Positions 51,620 through 63,597 of a DNA stretch of 64,000 nt are shown piece by piece. Both the position numbers and the translations under genes were made by a program. A model generated the notes under the pieces. The model saw only the letters and a program-made list of their open reading frames with translations. It was not told the origin of the DNA and did not search any database. The DNA comes from Zelopaecilomyces penicillatus (Eukaryota > Ascomycota > Sordariomycetes > Hypocreales > Pseudodiploosporaceae). Numbering within the stretch: the first letter of the stretch is position 1; each line of letters starts with the position of its first letter. The stretch is from positions 2,046,001 to 2,110,000 of the forward strand of contig VCCP01000003.1 in the NCBI GenBank assembly GCA_005765155.1, read 5' to 3'.

Positions 51620-52485
51620 ATCCTTAATAAACTTCTTTAGATAGTTTCTAGAATAGATCTTATTCAGGAGAATCCTATCTATTATATAAAGTATATATAC
51701 TTTAATAATATCTGCTTATAAAGCAATCCAATATAGGCTATATTAGTATATTACTATCTTTGCTATACAGGATTTATTCTACTTCTTAGGTATATTATAT
51801 ATAAGCATTAGGTTATTTAATATCAGTTGATTATATTTTGATCGAAGTATATATTTATTGGTAGTATTCGTTCTTGCTGCTAGCTTCTTCCTAAAGTTGG
51901 TTATCTTTTCTCTAGCCTTTATTATATCTTCTAATCTTCTTTTTAGTATTTGGATATAAGACTTAAACAAATCCTTAGTATTAATAATAATATCCTAATT
52001 AATAAGCCTTTATATTAGGAATTTAACTTTAAATAATAAAATAGGGTTATACCTATATATAAGATAAAAGGTAGAGAAGCTATAGGATGATTTGATTATA
52101 GTTCTATTTATAAGAATAGCTATTTTAAGATATCTTATTTATTTAAAATCCTTTTCTAATATCTTAGCTATTATAAATATAAGGCTTTAATAACCAACTT
52201 TAACTATAGAATTAGCTATAGGATTATACCTAGATATTTAAATATATTTTATACTCTAATTAAATAATATCTAAGGAAGAAGCCCTTTTATTTCAGATTC
52301 ACTATTAATAACTATATAAAATATAAGTCTATATTACTATATTAAGGTTATAATAAATCTAATTATAGCCCTTAAGTTGATCTACTGTATTAGTTGAACT
52401 TTAACCTATCTAGTTAAGTCATAGTGAGCTTCTATAAGGAAGTTTATACTATAATTAGATGGTATATATTATAAATCGAAGTGTA
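51620..52485 (-). pseudogene. Gypsy integrase of LTR-B copy 2
   Basis: The minus strand gives the core opening near 52,470 (VHFDLQY..., FLIEAHYDLT), the C-terminal core ISRYNPIANSIV.VG..SLI..LAKILEKDFK (about 52,140-52,260; family YNPQANG-ERGH), the TNRT-like AILINRTIIKSS, and the tail with ILKRRLEDIIKAREKI (ORF 51,779-51,970). After a few stops a G-F-GN-LKKF-like end follows (about 51,620-51,700). Stops are RIP-type. Confidence 0.82.
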
Positions 52486-53599
52486 CTTTTGATATTAGCT
52501 GCTTAAATGATATTGGAATCACTGATTCTCTGCCTTATTATAGTGCAAACTTTTGATACTTAAGGTAATAGGCTATAGCTAAGGAAATATTATTCTATAT
52601 CTTTCCCTAATAGTATTTATTAAAGAGAGTTTTAAAGATAATTGCTTTACCTTTATATCCTTAGGCTATATAATAGCTTATTATTAATTTCTTATAGGTA
52701 GATAAGTTATTAATAACTAATATAGGATGGTTTCTTTTATAAGTTGGTTATAATTAAAGTTTCCTATCCTTAATAAAGAATCTCTAAGCTTTTTAATATA
52801 GTATTCTAAATTATACTCTATTAAGATCAGATAATCTCTCTAGTAAATATAGGAATCTAGCAATCTACTAGGATTTTATAGAATATCTAGGTTCTAGTAT
52901 ATCTAATTATATTAATCTGAGATATATATTGATCATATCCTTTAAATCCCTATTAACTTTAATATTTATTTAATCAGATAGCTCTAATCCTTTCTAAGAA
53001 AGTCTATTTACTATATTATTATTTTTCCTAGAAATATATTTAATAATAAAATCAAATAATATAATATAATTGATCTAGTAGATAATAAGATTATCTAATA
53101 TATTATAAATAATACTATTAAGCTAATATATAAGGATATATATATCTATCTCTAAAGTAAATTATATATTATAGATATATCCTCTAAGCCTTTAGAATAT
53201 AAAGAGAATAGCCTTATACTCTTACTTTATTATATTATAGCTATATTTAGCCTTATTCTAATAATCGCTTTTGAACCTAATCAGGTATTATTACCTATTT
53301 AGGACTTATATCAAAACTGCTCCCTATCCTTTAAGGCTGATATTTACTATAAGTATGATTTCTCTGCCCTCCTTAAAGAGATTAAATAATATTAGAATAG
53401 GGGTAGTTATTATTATATCTCTAAGCTTAACTATTACTTTTAATTATAATCCTCTTTACTCTTAAGGGGCTTTCTTTTATAATAGGGTAATAAAGGGGAG
53501 AGTAATAGTAATAAAGTTATATATCCAAATTTGATAATAGCTAATAAGTCTAAGAAAGGCCCTAATATCTATTATATTATAATAGGTAAGCTATTCTAG

Positions 53600-54310
53600 G
53601 ATCTTGATAATCTTCTCTTTGATTGATTTCCTCTTAGATATTCTATAAAGAAATCTAATAATAATAGTTATATTTTAATAATATCTCAATTTCCCTTCTA
53701 ATATTATATATCCAAAGAGCTTAATATTAAGAAGGACTTTATTAAGGTTCTATAAATGCTTAAGTATATATTTCTATATCCTAGAAAGAATCTCTTTATT
53801 ATTATAAGTAAATTATAGCCTATATATAATAATATTATTAAGAAAGGGTTTATAGATATCTAGGATAAGATTAAATAGTATCTAAGTTATAATTCTTATA
53901 AACTAGGCTATAGAATTTATAGCGCCCTAAGGGAGTGTATATATCCTTAAAAGACTAATAATAGAAGAAAATATAATAAGATCTCTATTCTTTTTATCTA
54001 ATAGGACTTGATTATAGCTAGAAAAGAAATCTAATAGTAAGAGTATAGTATATATAGAGAAGTCTTTATTAAAGGAATCAATACTAGAAGGGATAAATAT
54101 ATCTCTAAGAGTAATAGTATTATATTTTATAGTAGTATTAATTAAATAAAGCCCTTTATCCTTTTTCTTAATAAAGAAATATTAGTTTTTATAGAAGGTA
54201 TAAAACTCTTCTAATATATAATTCTTAAAGTATATCTTTAATAACTCTATAGCTTTTACTTTTAATCCTTATAGAATAAAGATAAAATATACCTATTAGG
54301 CTAAATAAGA
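53600..54310 (-). pseudogene. Gypsy reverse transcriptase of LTR-B copy 2
   Basis: The minus strand reads FFIKKKDKGLYLINTTIKYN, ITLRD.FIPSID.F, LLLDFFS.Y.QVLLDKK.RDLIIF, LLRIYTLP.GA.NS.A.F and DIYKPFLNNIIIY. The FLNN at 53,834-53,845 stands where the family has FLDD. This RT belongs to a distinct fungal Gypsy type (FFSGYDQV and TLPQGATNS patterns, known from the literature on fungal genomes). RIP stops are scattered. Confidence 0.88.
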
Positions 54311-57300
54311 AATCACTTTAATAACTTAAGGAGATATAATCAATAGATCAAGTATTTTACTTTCTTTAAATTACTAAGATAAAGCCTATTCTTTATTATA
54401 AAGGATCTCTAGGAAAATATCAATCTCCTATTAGATTAATATATCCTTAATTTAAGAAAGGATTTCCTTAAAGTATTCTTTATAGAATTAGGATCCCTTA
54501 GGTATATTAGAGAACTTTAGGGTAATATATTTAATAAAGGGTATATCTAAATTGATTCTTCTCTTTATTTTCTTTTATTTCTTCTTTTTTTAAAATAGGT
54601 TATTATTAGATATAGATCTATCTAAAGGAATATTATCAATAGGGTTAACTTTATTAGCCTTCTTCTTATATAAGGTATAGATATATATCTTAAAGGGATT
54701 ATATAATTAATATATTCCTTTTCTTTTAGATTTCTTCTTTTTCTTTAAAGAGTCCAATTTAGTCTTAGCTGCTTCCAAAGCTTTAATATATTACTTTATA
54801 GACTCTATTAATATACTTCTAATAATTACCTTATTATTATTAGAGTTAAGCTCTATTAATATTTCTTTATTATCCTTAAGGAGCTATTCTAGATCAATTA
54901 ATTCCTTATCATTAACTATACCTTTAATAATATAATTAATATTTAGTTTTCTAAGGAGTTAGATTTATTTTATTCCTAATAAATAGTATCTATAATAGGA
55001 GTAATTACTTATACTTACCTTATTTAATACTATATATATAAGTCTTTACCCTTCTAAGAATAATCAAATAATAGCTTAATTATTCTAATAAATAATATCC
55101 CTAGGATGAAGGGTATTATAACTCTATCTAATACTATATATAGGTAAGTAGATATCTAAGCAATTCTTATATAGAGTTAAACTTTTGCTTTCTTAATTAT
55201 TTAAATGATTTGCCTAGAGAATGATATTGTTTTAATCTTGATTAGATTATATTTGATCCTATATTTCTTAGCTAGTGATTTTAAGATAATATTGCCTTTA
55301 GAGCCTGAATTAATAAATATATTCATTATTTTCCCTTCTTAAGAACTGATCCTAACTTAGATCTTAGATATTTATTATATATTTAATAACTAATAGCTAT
55401 CTAAGTATATTTAAATAATCTTATAAGGTACCTTATTAAAAGAGAAGCTTATATTATTATAGAGATTATCTTTAATCGGTTCTAGAATATAGAAATAATA
55501 TAGGCCTGATAGATCTGTATTATCTTAACCTTGATCAGATAATACTATTTAATACTAGCTATAATTAAGAGAGGCTTCTTCTTATATCTCAATTATAGCT
55601 ATAGTACTGGTATATAGTTATTTAGTTAGCTTATTAAAGAAGGCTTTATTATACCTTATCTATAGGTAAACTTAAATTACTCCTATTATATTCTTTAGCT
55701 TTATTAAAGATATAAGATTATCTAATCCATTCCTAAGGATATAAAGGATTTCTATTATATCTTTAGTCTAATCCAATAGGTCCTAATCTATAATTATCCT
55801 AAGCTCTAGATCAAGATTAATCAATATATAAAATAATATAATAACTATCTTTATAAGTAAGATCTCTTTTAGTTTAAATTAATAATAAGGAAGTCTTGCA
55901 CTCTGATCTATTATTTATAATATATTCTTAGGTATAGTTATTGAGTTGGAAGGCATTATCTTATCTGATATCAGGGTAGCCTTAGGAGTGGGTTCCTAAT
56001 ATATAATAGTTAAAGATTTAATTAACTCTTTATTATCACCCCTCTATCTCTTTCTCTTATTAGTATTTATATCAATTATATATATTAATATCATTTAATC
56101 CTCTATATCTTTATATTAAGAGAGTAATATAAAAGAAATTTAAATTATATTTTTATTAGATATAATATCTAAGTATTATAACTTTATAGATTACTATTTA
56201 GGGCCTAGGTAAGGGATATATTTTCTAAAGATTATATCTTTATATTTATTTAATGTCTATTTAAAGTATTAAGGGGCTCTAGCTTTAATCAAGGGGATAA
56301 GGGATATAATTATATAATTAGAGAAGTTAATAGCCTAAGCTATTATAAGCTTTTAATAATATCCTTTTATCTTAAGGAACTATTATATAATAATAGAAGG
56401 AATTATACTCTAGCCTATAATATATCCTAGGTTTAATATCTTAATATATAAATCATATATATAGAACCCAAGTTCAGTATTATATATTAATTTATTATAA
56501 TAGGAGGGAAAATAGCTTAATAAGTTATAATATTAGTAATTATTCTTATCCTATCTCTCTTAAAGAGAGGAGATATTAAAATCCTTATTATTATTAAGAT
56601 TAAATATTATCTGATTGGATAAAAAACTTATCAGGCCTTTATACTATAGATCCTTATTAATATATATATTAGCACCTGCCTATATTTTAGTAATTATTTA
56701 AGCAATATCTTTTCTAATAGCTATATTAATCTTAAGGTTATTAATAAGCTTGATTAACTCCTCTATATCTATTAGCTTAGCTTTAGGGGGTATAGTCTTA
56801 ATAATAATTAAAAAGAACTTTTCTTTAAAATAAAGGTTTTATATAACTAGATTCTTTATTATAGTAACTTAATTAAGTATTACCCTGATAATAATTATAT
56901 TTATCTGATTTCTAAGACTATTAGAAGTCTTATACTATTTAATAGCTAGTCTAATAATCATTTAATTATTAAAGTATCCTTAGAGCTGCTTATATAGTAT
57001 CTTCTTAAGTTTATAGGGATTATTAATAGAATTTGCTTAGATAACCTTAATAAGAAGCCTTACCAGTATAGTCTTATATAATATATAAGATAATGGTTTT
57101 AAGTCCTCTTAATTTGAATTATATTAGGAAGCATGGAATCTATATCTATTAAGCTAGTCTAGAATATCTTTAATGGACTCTAGATGCTATTATTTAAGCA
57201 CTTTTAAATAATCTTTATATAATCTTAATTATTATAAATCTCCTTTAAAGAAATAATTCTTTAATACTTCTTTAGCTTTTGCTTATAAAAGATTATAGAT

Positions 57301-58711
57301 AAATCCTTAGATAATATCTTTATAGGTATTGATTATATAATATATAAAGTAATTATATTTCTCTTTATTAATTATATTATTGCCTTTTATCTTAAGCTTA
57401 TAGCTTAAAAGGTATTTAATAATATTAGTCCTATTAAAGTATTTAATAAGCTTAAGATTGATAATATATCTCTTAGGTTTATTTATAATAAGGATATCCT
57501 TAAGACTATTAAGGAGAGTAATATTAATCTTAATAATACTTTACTAAAAACTCTTAATAATATTATCCCTTAGCTAATTAATTAATTATAAGCCTGATTT
57601 ATTAAGAGAAGGGCTATTAGAATTTATAATAGATATTATATTGAGTAAAGGAATACTTAGAGTAAGGATATTAGAGGTAATGGTCTTAGAAGTGATAATT
57701 CCAATAATAGAGTTAGAGCTATTTAAAGATCTTCTTCTTTAGTATAGAGAGTATCTACTTAAATCAAGGGCTAGTAATATATTAAAAAGATCCAATGATA
57801 ATAAAGGCTTCCTATTATAGAGATATTTGAATATCTAGTCTAAGAAGGAGTTATCTTAACTCTTATATAGTAATACCTTATCGATTATATCCTAGTATTA
57901 ATATAAAATCTTTCCTTTAGGGATAGATATTATACTTAAGTTAAGGATAGCAGTTCCTATATTATTATAATTAAATAATATCTTATTTCTAAAATACCAA
58001 GATCGCTCCTGAATAGAAAGCTTTTTTAGTATTAAGGATAAGACCTATAGAGAGAGAAGAGAGATAAAAATATTTCCTAAGATTAGCTAAACCATTAAAA
58101 TATTAATCTATAATATAAAAAAGTAAAACTAAGGGTTAATATATAGCTGATACTGCTTGTTATTAATTAGATGATTAATATCAGAAGCTATATAAGCTAA
58201 TCATTTATAGCAATTCTTTCTATACTTATTTATATTTTAATCAAGCGAAATTAATAAGTTTAGGGTATCTTGCCTTTTTAATCTAATATTTAATGGATAA
58301 GTTATCTTTTATATATATTCTAGATAGAAGCTTATCTTAGGATTAAATATTCCTTTATTTTTTCTCTTAGTAATTTAATATTCTATAATATTAGATTCTA
58401 ATAGAAAAGAAATTAATAATATCTTATTATTTAGCTAGGATAATATATAATATCCCTGCTTTATAAACTTTAAGTCTTTTAGTAAATAAGCTTAGCTCTA
58501 TTGCTTTTAGATTTCTAAGCTATTATCCTTAGAGGCATCTCCTAATTATACTGGTTAGAAGGTCTTATAAGGGTACTTATAATAATTCTTCTTAGACTGA
58601 TCCTTATAATAGCTTAAAAATGCCCTTAAATATATTATATTATTAATCTGGTATTAATTAATCTTTCTAATAATAAAGCAAATAAGATATCCCCCTATCT
58701 TAATCACTAGT
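54311..58711 (-). other. 5' region of LTR-B copy 2 (presumed gag/protease)
   Basis: 4.4 kb between RT and the 5' LTR. Coding potential is eroded and no zinc knuckle or DTG could be assigned. Next to the LTR the minus strand reads CTAGTGATTAAGATAGGGG; if TAG was TGG before RIP, TGGTGATTAAG may be the primer binding site, but I could not match it to a tRNA. Confidence 0.4.
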
Positions 58712-59108
58712 TTTAATAAGAAGAAAACAATATATATAATAATACCAATACCATTTATAGAACTATAGAATAATTTTAGGGTAGTTATATAGCTAGTATA
58801 GTCTATAAGGATTAAATAGATAAGAAAAGCTATAAAGTGATAATATAATAAATTAAACTTAAAAGATCAATTAATCATCCTATAATTGATTAGATAAAGA
58901 AGATAGCTTTTTAATAGCTAGTCTTTTAAATACATTAGAAAATTCTTAGATAGAAGAGGGGGAAGAAAAACTTAAATTCGATAATATCTGCCTATTTAAA
59001 TGGCCTGGGTATAGTCTATCTACTTATATAGTTCAATCCCTTTAAGTGCAGCTTATACAGCTATGGCTTAATCAACTAGCAAGGGAGTGTGTTTAACCCA
59101 GCCATTAA
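58712..59108 (-). repeat. 5' LTR of LTR-B copy 2
   Basis: 397 bp, starting TTTAATAAGAAG and ending GCCATTAA, followed by the target duplication AGTAT at 59,109-59,113. Confidence 0.9.
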
Positions 59109-59113
59109 AGTAT

Positions 59114-60334
59114 ATTATCTTATAGTATATACTATTATATTCATAATACTTTATATATTAAGAGATAGAATTATTATTTAATAAGTAATCTCCTTAATTT
59201 AATAAAGGGATTATATTATTATTAGCTTTATCTTAAGAAGAGATTAAATTATTCTAGTTATTAATCTTTTATTATAGAGAGGCTTTATAAGTATTTCAGT
59301 TATTTTATCTTTATTAAGCTAATATAGACTCTTTTTATATATCTATTTAGAGTAGCTGCTCCTAAATAATAGATAAGCTATTATTTATAACTTTAGCTTA
59401 AAAAGGCTTTAATAGTCTCTATACTATATAAGCTATATAATAGCTTAGGGGTAATAGCTCTAATAGCTTATTAATAAGGCATTTATATATATAAATAAAT
59501 TATTAAAAGGTCTGATTTATAATTTATTAAAGCTAATCTAGCTTCTTAATAGCTTTATAATAGTATATTAAACTATTACCTTAATTATTTAATAGCTAAT
59601 ATATTAATATAGTCTAAGTAATATCTTTAATACCTTTTAAATAATTAGTATAAAGATAGCTAATCTATTAATCAGATATATTACCTTAAAAGTAAATAAT
59701 ATTAAAAAGTATCTTTTATATATTCTTTAGGAATTCTATAAGGGTTATTATAAATTATATATTAAATTAGATTAGGAATATTTATAATTTAGTCTAAGAC
59801 TTCCCTTAATACTTAGATATTAAAAGGGCTTAGAATTAAATAGTTTTATAATATTACTTTAACTCTTCTACTCCTTTATAGCTTAATATATTAAATAATT
59901 AAATTAAAGTGATTAAATCCTTTAGCTTTAAGAGATCCAAAACTATATTTAAATTATCTTTTTAAAATAAGAATAAATATTCTATCTTTTTTTTTCTTTT
60001 AATTATCTTTTAGTTATTTAAATTAATTAATCTAGCTTTATTTTAAAAAGAGTCTTACTACTTATTAATAGTATATTAGCTAAAGGGATAATTATAGAAT
60101 ACTTAAATCTAGCTTAATATTAAATAAGAAGCTAGGCTAAAGGCTATTCTTATTAATTTAAAGATTATTTTATAATCCCTAATAAAGCTATAGTATTACT
60201 AATTATTACTTAGATTTCTAGGATTAATTCAGGCTTATAGCTTATAAGTTAATAGCTAGCTATTATAGTTTGTTTTATTATTATTTTTAATTTTAATAAT
60301 CTCTTTGCTTAAGAAAGGGATAGAGAGATTAATC
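59114..60334 (-). other. Right piece of the LTR-C Gypsy (presumed gag and leader)
   Basis: About 1.2 kb between LTR-B copy 2 and the 5' LTR-C. By position in the minus-strand element it should contain the leader and gag. The sequence is RIP-mutated and no motif can be assigned. It is linked to 46,267 by the AGTAT duplication. Confidence 0.5.
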
Positions 60335-60548
60335 TATTAAGGATTAAGGTTAAGAGATTATAAAGAGAGTGAAGAAGGTTAGGAATAGTATTAATTTTGC
60401 TATATATAAGCAGATAGATAATAGATAACTAGAAGCTTAATCTCTGATCTTCATCCTTTTCTTAAAGAAAAAGGCTCTCTCTATAGATATATATATTCCT
60501 AGCCTATATAATATAGGTTCTCTATAGGGCCCCTTTAGGGTCCTGATA
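60335..60548 (-). repeat. 5' LTR of the LTR-C Gypsy
   Basis: 214 bp, matching 20,783-20,996 base for base apart from transitions. It ends GGTCCTGATA, followed by the duplication ATTAT at 60,549-60,553. Confidence 0.92.
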
Positions 60549-62335
60549 ATTATTTATTAAAAATATATTTAATAATAAAGTTATTAATTAAAAGAAAAAT
60601 AATAATCTTTTTAAATCTATTTATAATATTATAAATAATAAACTTTTTATTATAAATATATTAAATAGCTAAAATAAACTTAAAATATAAAAAGATAAGA
60701 TATTTATTAAAAAAAAGATTTTTATAAAGATTTTTAATATAATTTTTAATAATTAAAAAAAAAATATTAAAAGATTAAATAATATATATAAAATATAAAA
60801 AAATAAAAGTAATATTAAATTTAATATAATATTTAATAAACTTTAGTTATATATATCTTATAAAGCTATTATTAATTAATAATTTGAATTCTTTTTATAT
60901 TTATTTATTTAATTAAAGGTATTTTTATTTTATTAATTATAATCTTAAATAATTTAAATAATTTATTATTATTATAATCCTTAAAATTAAAGCTAGAATA
61001 TTATATTATAAATAAATTCTTTTAAGATTAATTATTAAAATAATAAAACTAATTAAATATAATCTTATATTATTAAAGATTATATTAAATCTAATAAAAT
61101 ATATATCTTTATTAAATTTTATAATTAATTAATGTTTTATAAGATATATTTTAAATATAAATTATAATAATATAATATCTTTAATATTATTTATTATATT
61201 AATAAAAATTAAAGATTCTTTATTATTAAAATTAAGGAGTTTAATATATTTAATTTATTTATATAAATAATAATAATTTAAAAATATTTAAAAATATAAA
61301 TAATTTAAATGTTATATTTATTTATATCTTATATTTTTAAAATATTAATTTAATTGATTTTAATAATCCTTATAAGTTTTTAAAAGAAAACTTTAAGATT
61401 TTTAATAATAAAAGCTTTAAAAAATTTATATAATTCTTTAATAGCTTTAATATATATCTTTATAATATCTAGTTATTTATTTAATTATTTAAAATATTAT
61501 ATCTTTAATAAATTATTAATAAATAAATAATATTATTATTAAAGAATATTTATAATAGCTTTAATCTATTTCTTTATAATAATAAAAGTAATATATTATA
61601 ATTTAAATATATATATTATTAAAGCTTTATCTTATTTATTAATTAGGATTTAAAAATATTTAATATAAAAAAAGAATTATTCTTTAAAATAAAAATTAAT
61701 ATTTAATTAATATAAGAATAATTTATTATAAATTTCTTATTAATTTTAATTAAGAAAAAGCTTTTTAAATTTAAAATAAATATTTATAATTAATTAAAAT
61801 AATTTAAATAATTAAAAGAATAATATTATCTTTTAATATTATTTAATTAATTATATATTATAAGAATATATTAAAAAAATATAAATTATAATAATAAGAT
61901 TAATATTATTTAATATAGAGTTTATACTTTAAATTTTATAATATTTTAAAGATTTTATAATTAATTAAAAGACTTTATTTTATCAATTATTTAAATATAA
62001 TATATATAAATCTTTATTTATAAATATTTAAAAATACATTTTATATAAATATAATAATTATATAATAGCCTTATATTTAATAATATAATTATAATTAAAA
62101 AAGATTATATAAATATAATATTAAAGATATTATTATAAAAAAAAAATTTAATATTTTAGATTTTAATTATTTATTATATTTAAAAAACTTAAAAAATATA
62201 TATTAATAATTATTTTAATTAAATAATATAATTTCCTTTTAATATATATTTATATAATATATTTATAAAAAGAAAAATTATTAAAATCTTTTAAAAAAGT
62301 ATATAAAAATCTTTAAAATTATAATAAAATTAGAT
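60549..62335. other. AT-rich continuation of the pre-insertion locus
   Basis: Continues the DNA interrupted at 20,782. It is extremely AT-rich. Long low-complexity frames on the plus strand are Asn/Ile/Lys/Phe-rich only because of composition. I see no recognisable domain, LTR or gene. Confidence 0.5.
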
Positions 62336-63232
62336 ATTTAAGTATTTAATTATAATATATAATCTAAAGATTATTAATTATTAAAGCTTTAATAGTCTTT
62401 TATATTTAAAAAGTATAAAAAAAAAAGTTTAGCTTAAATATAAATCTTATTATAAATTAATTAATTAAAGCTATATTATTTTATTTAATTATATTTAAAA
62501 TCTTTTTATAATTCTTATACTTTTATTTATAATTATTTAAAATTAATAATAGCTTTTATTTATTTTATTATTAAGGGATTATCTTTATTATTAAAGGCTT
62601 TATTAAATCTTATAATCTATTAAAGATTTAAGGCCTTAAATTAATAAAATCTAATTAATCCTTTATAATAATCTATAAAAATCTAAAATAAAATAATAAT
62701 ACTTTTAATTAAAATTATAAAGATTAAAAAGATTAATATTCTTTAGTTTTATTTTTAAATAATCTAAGATTTTAATATCTTTATTATAAATATTTTATTA
62801 AAAAAAAGATTATAATTTAATTGAAATTAGAATAATTTAAATAACTTTTAACTAAAAAAGCTAAAGATTATTAATATTATTAAATTATAATATTATAAAA
62901 GTATTAAATAATAAAAAGAGATAAATTAATAATCTTATTTAAGCCTTTTAAATAAGCTTTAAATATTTAAAAAAAAAAGAAATATTAAGTTATTTTAGCT
63001 ATTAAAAATATAAAAAATAAATATAAATCCTTTTAATTAAATAAAATATAAAGCTATATTAAAATTAAAAAAAAACAAAAAATTAATTAAAAATACTTTT
63101 TAAAATAAAATAAAACTTATTTAAAAAACTCTATAAATTAAATAATTAAGATTTATAATACCTTTAAAAAATCTAATAATATAATTATTAATTCTTTATA
63201 GAATTTTATTTATATTTATTTAATTTAAAAGC
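62336..63232 (+). repeat. Inverted copy of the left-flank Gypsy segment
   Basis: The reverse complement aligns with 5,740-6,655, with differences mainly of the C/T and G/A kind. Here the element would run on the plus strand, with its pol beyond the LTR insertions at 63,233 and 63,591. Confidence 0.65.
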
Positions 63233-63597
63233 TATTATAATTTATAAAGACTAGCTAAAGTTAATAGCTAAGATAATAAAAAAAGATATAATAATTATTT
63301 AAATAAAAATCTATAAAAAAAAAGATAAAAATAATTATATTATTAATAAAAAAAGAAAACTTGATTTAATTAAAAACTTAGCTTTTCTTATATTTAAAAA
63401 ATATTAGAATTATTTAGAATTATTTTAGAATTTTAAATAATATTTATTTAGAATTATTAAATATTTTAAATAAAAAGAAAGAAAGGATTTTAAGTAATAA
63501 ACCCTTATTTTCTATTCTAGCCTAATTTAATAAATCAGACTATTTAAATACTTTAAATCTTATACTATATCTTATAATAAATAAAGCTATTTTAATA
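63233..63597 (+). repeat. LTR-A copy, shortened and heavily RIP-mutated
   Basis: Starts TATTATAATTTATA like other LTR-A copies and follows them through the TAGAATTATTTAGAATT-type middle to an end TTTTAATA at about 63,597. At ~365 bp it has lost most hairpin units. No matching duplication was found on both sides, because an LTR-B element abuts or overlaps its right end. Confidence 0.7.

Larger units (their letters stand above)
46273..59108 (-). mobile_element. LTR-B large Ty3/Gypsy, copy 2 (uninterrupted)
   Basis: 12,836 bp with 397-bp LTRs at 46,273-46,669 and 58,712-59,108 and target duplication AGTAT at 46,268-46,272 and 59,109-59,113. The minus-strand order from right to left is gag/protease region, RT, integrase, then ~4.9 kb of unidentified coding-like sequence, then the 3' LTR with the purine-rich AGGAGGG beside it. 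It provides empty-site controls for both insertions in copy 1. It is large for a Gypsy element. Confidence 0.93.
20783..60548 (-). mobile_element. LTR-C Ty3/Gypsy element, split by two later elements
   Basis: Both ends carry a 214-bp LTR (20,783-20,996 and 60,335-60,548) with inverted termini TATCA.GGACC / GGTCCTGATA, and the same 5-bp duplication ATTAT at 20,778-20,782 and 60,549-60,553. A purine run next to the left LTR and the domain order (chromodomain, integrase, RNase H, RT from left to right) give minus orientation. Removing the LTR-B elements leaves pieces 20,783-24,776, 43,726-46,267 and 59,114-60,548, together about 8.0 kb, a normal Gypsy length. Confidence 0.9.

Noticed and set aside
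53271..53465. 64-codon plus-strand ORF
   Set aside because: Antisense to the RNase H region of LTR-B copy 2, with no domain of its own.
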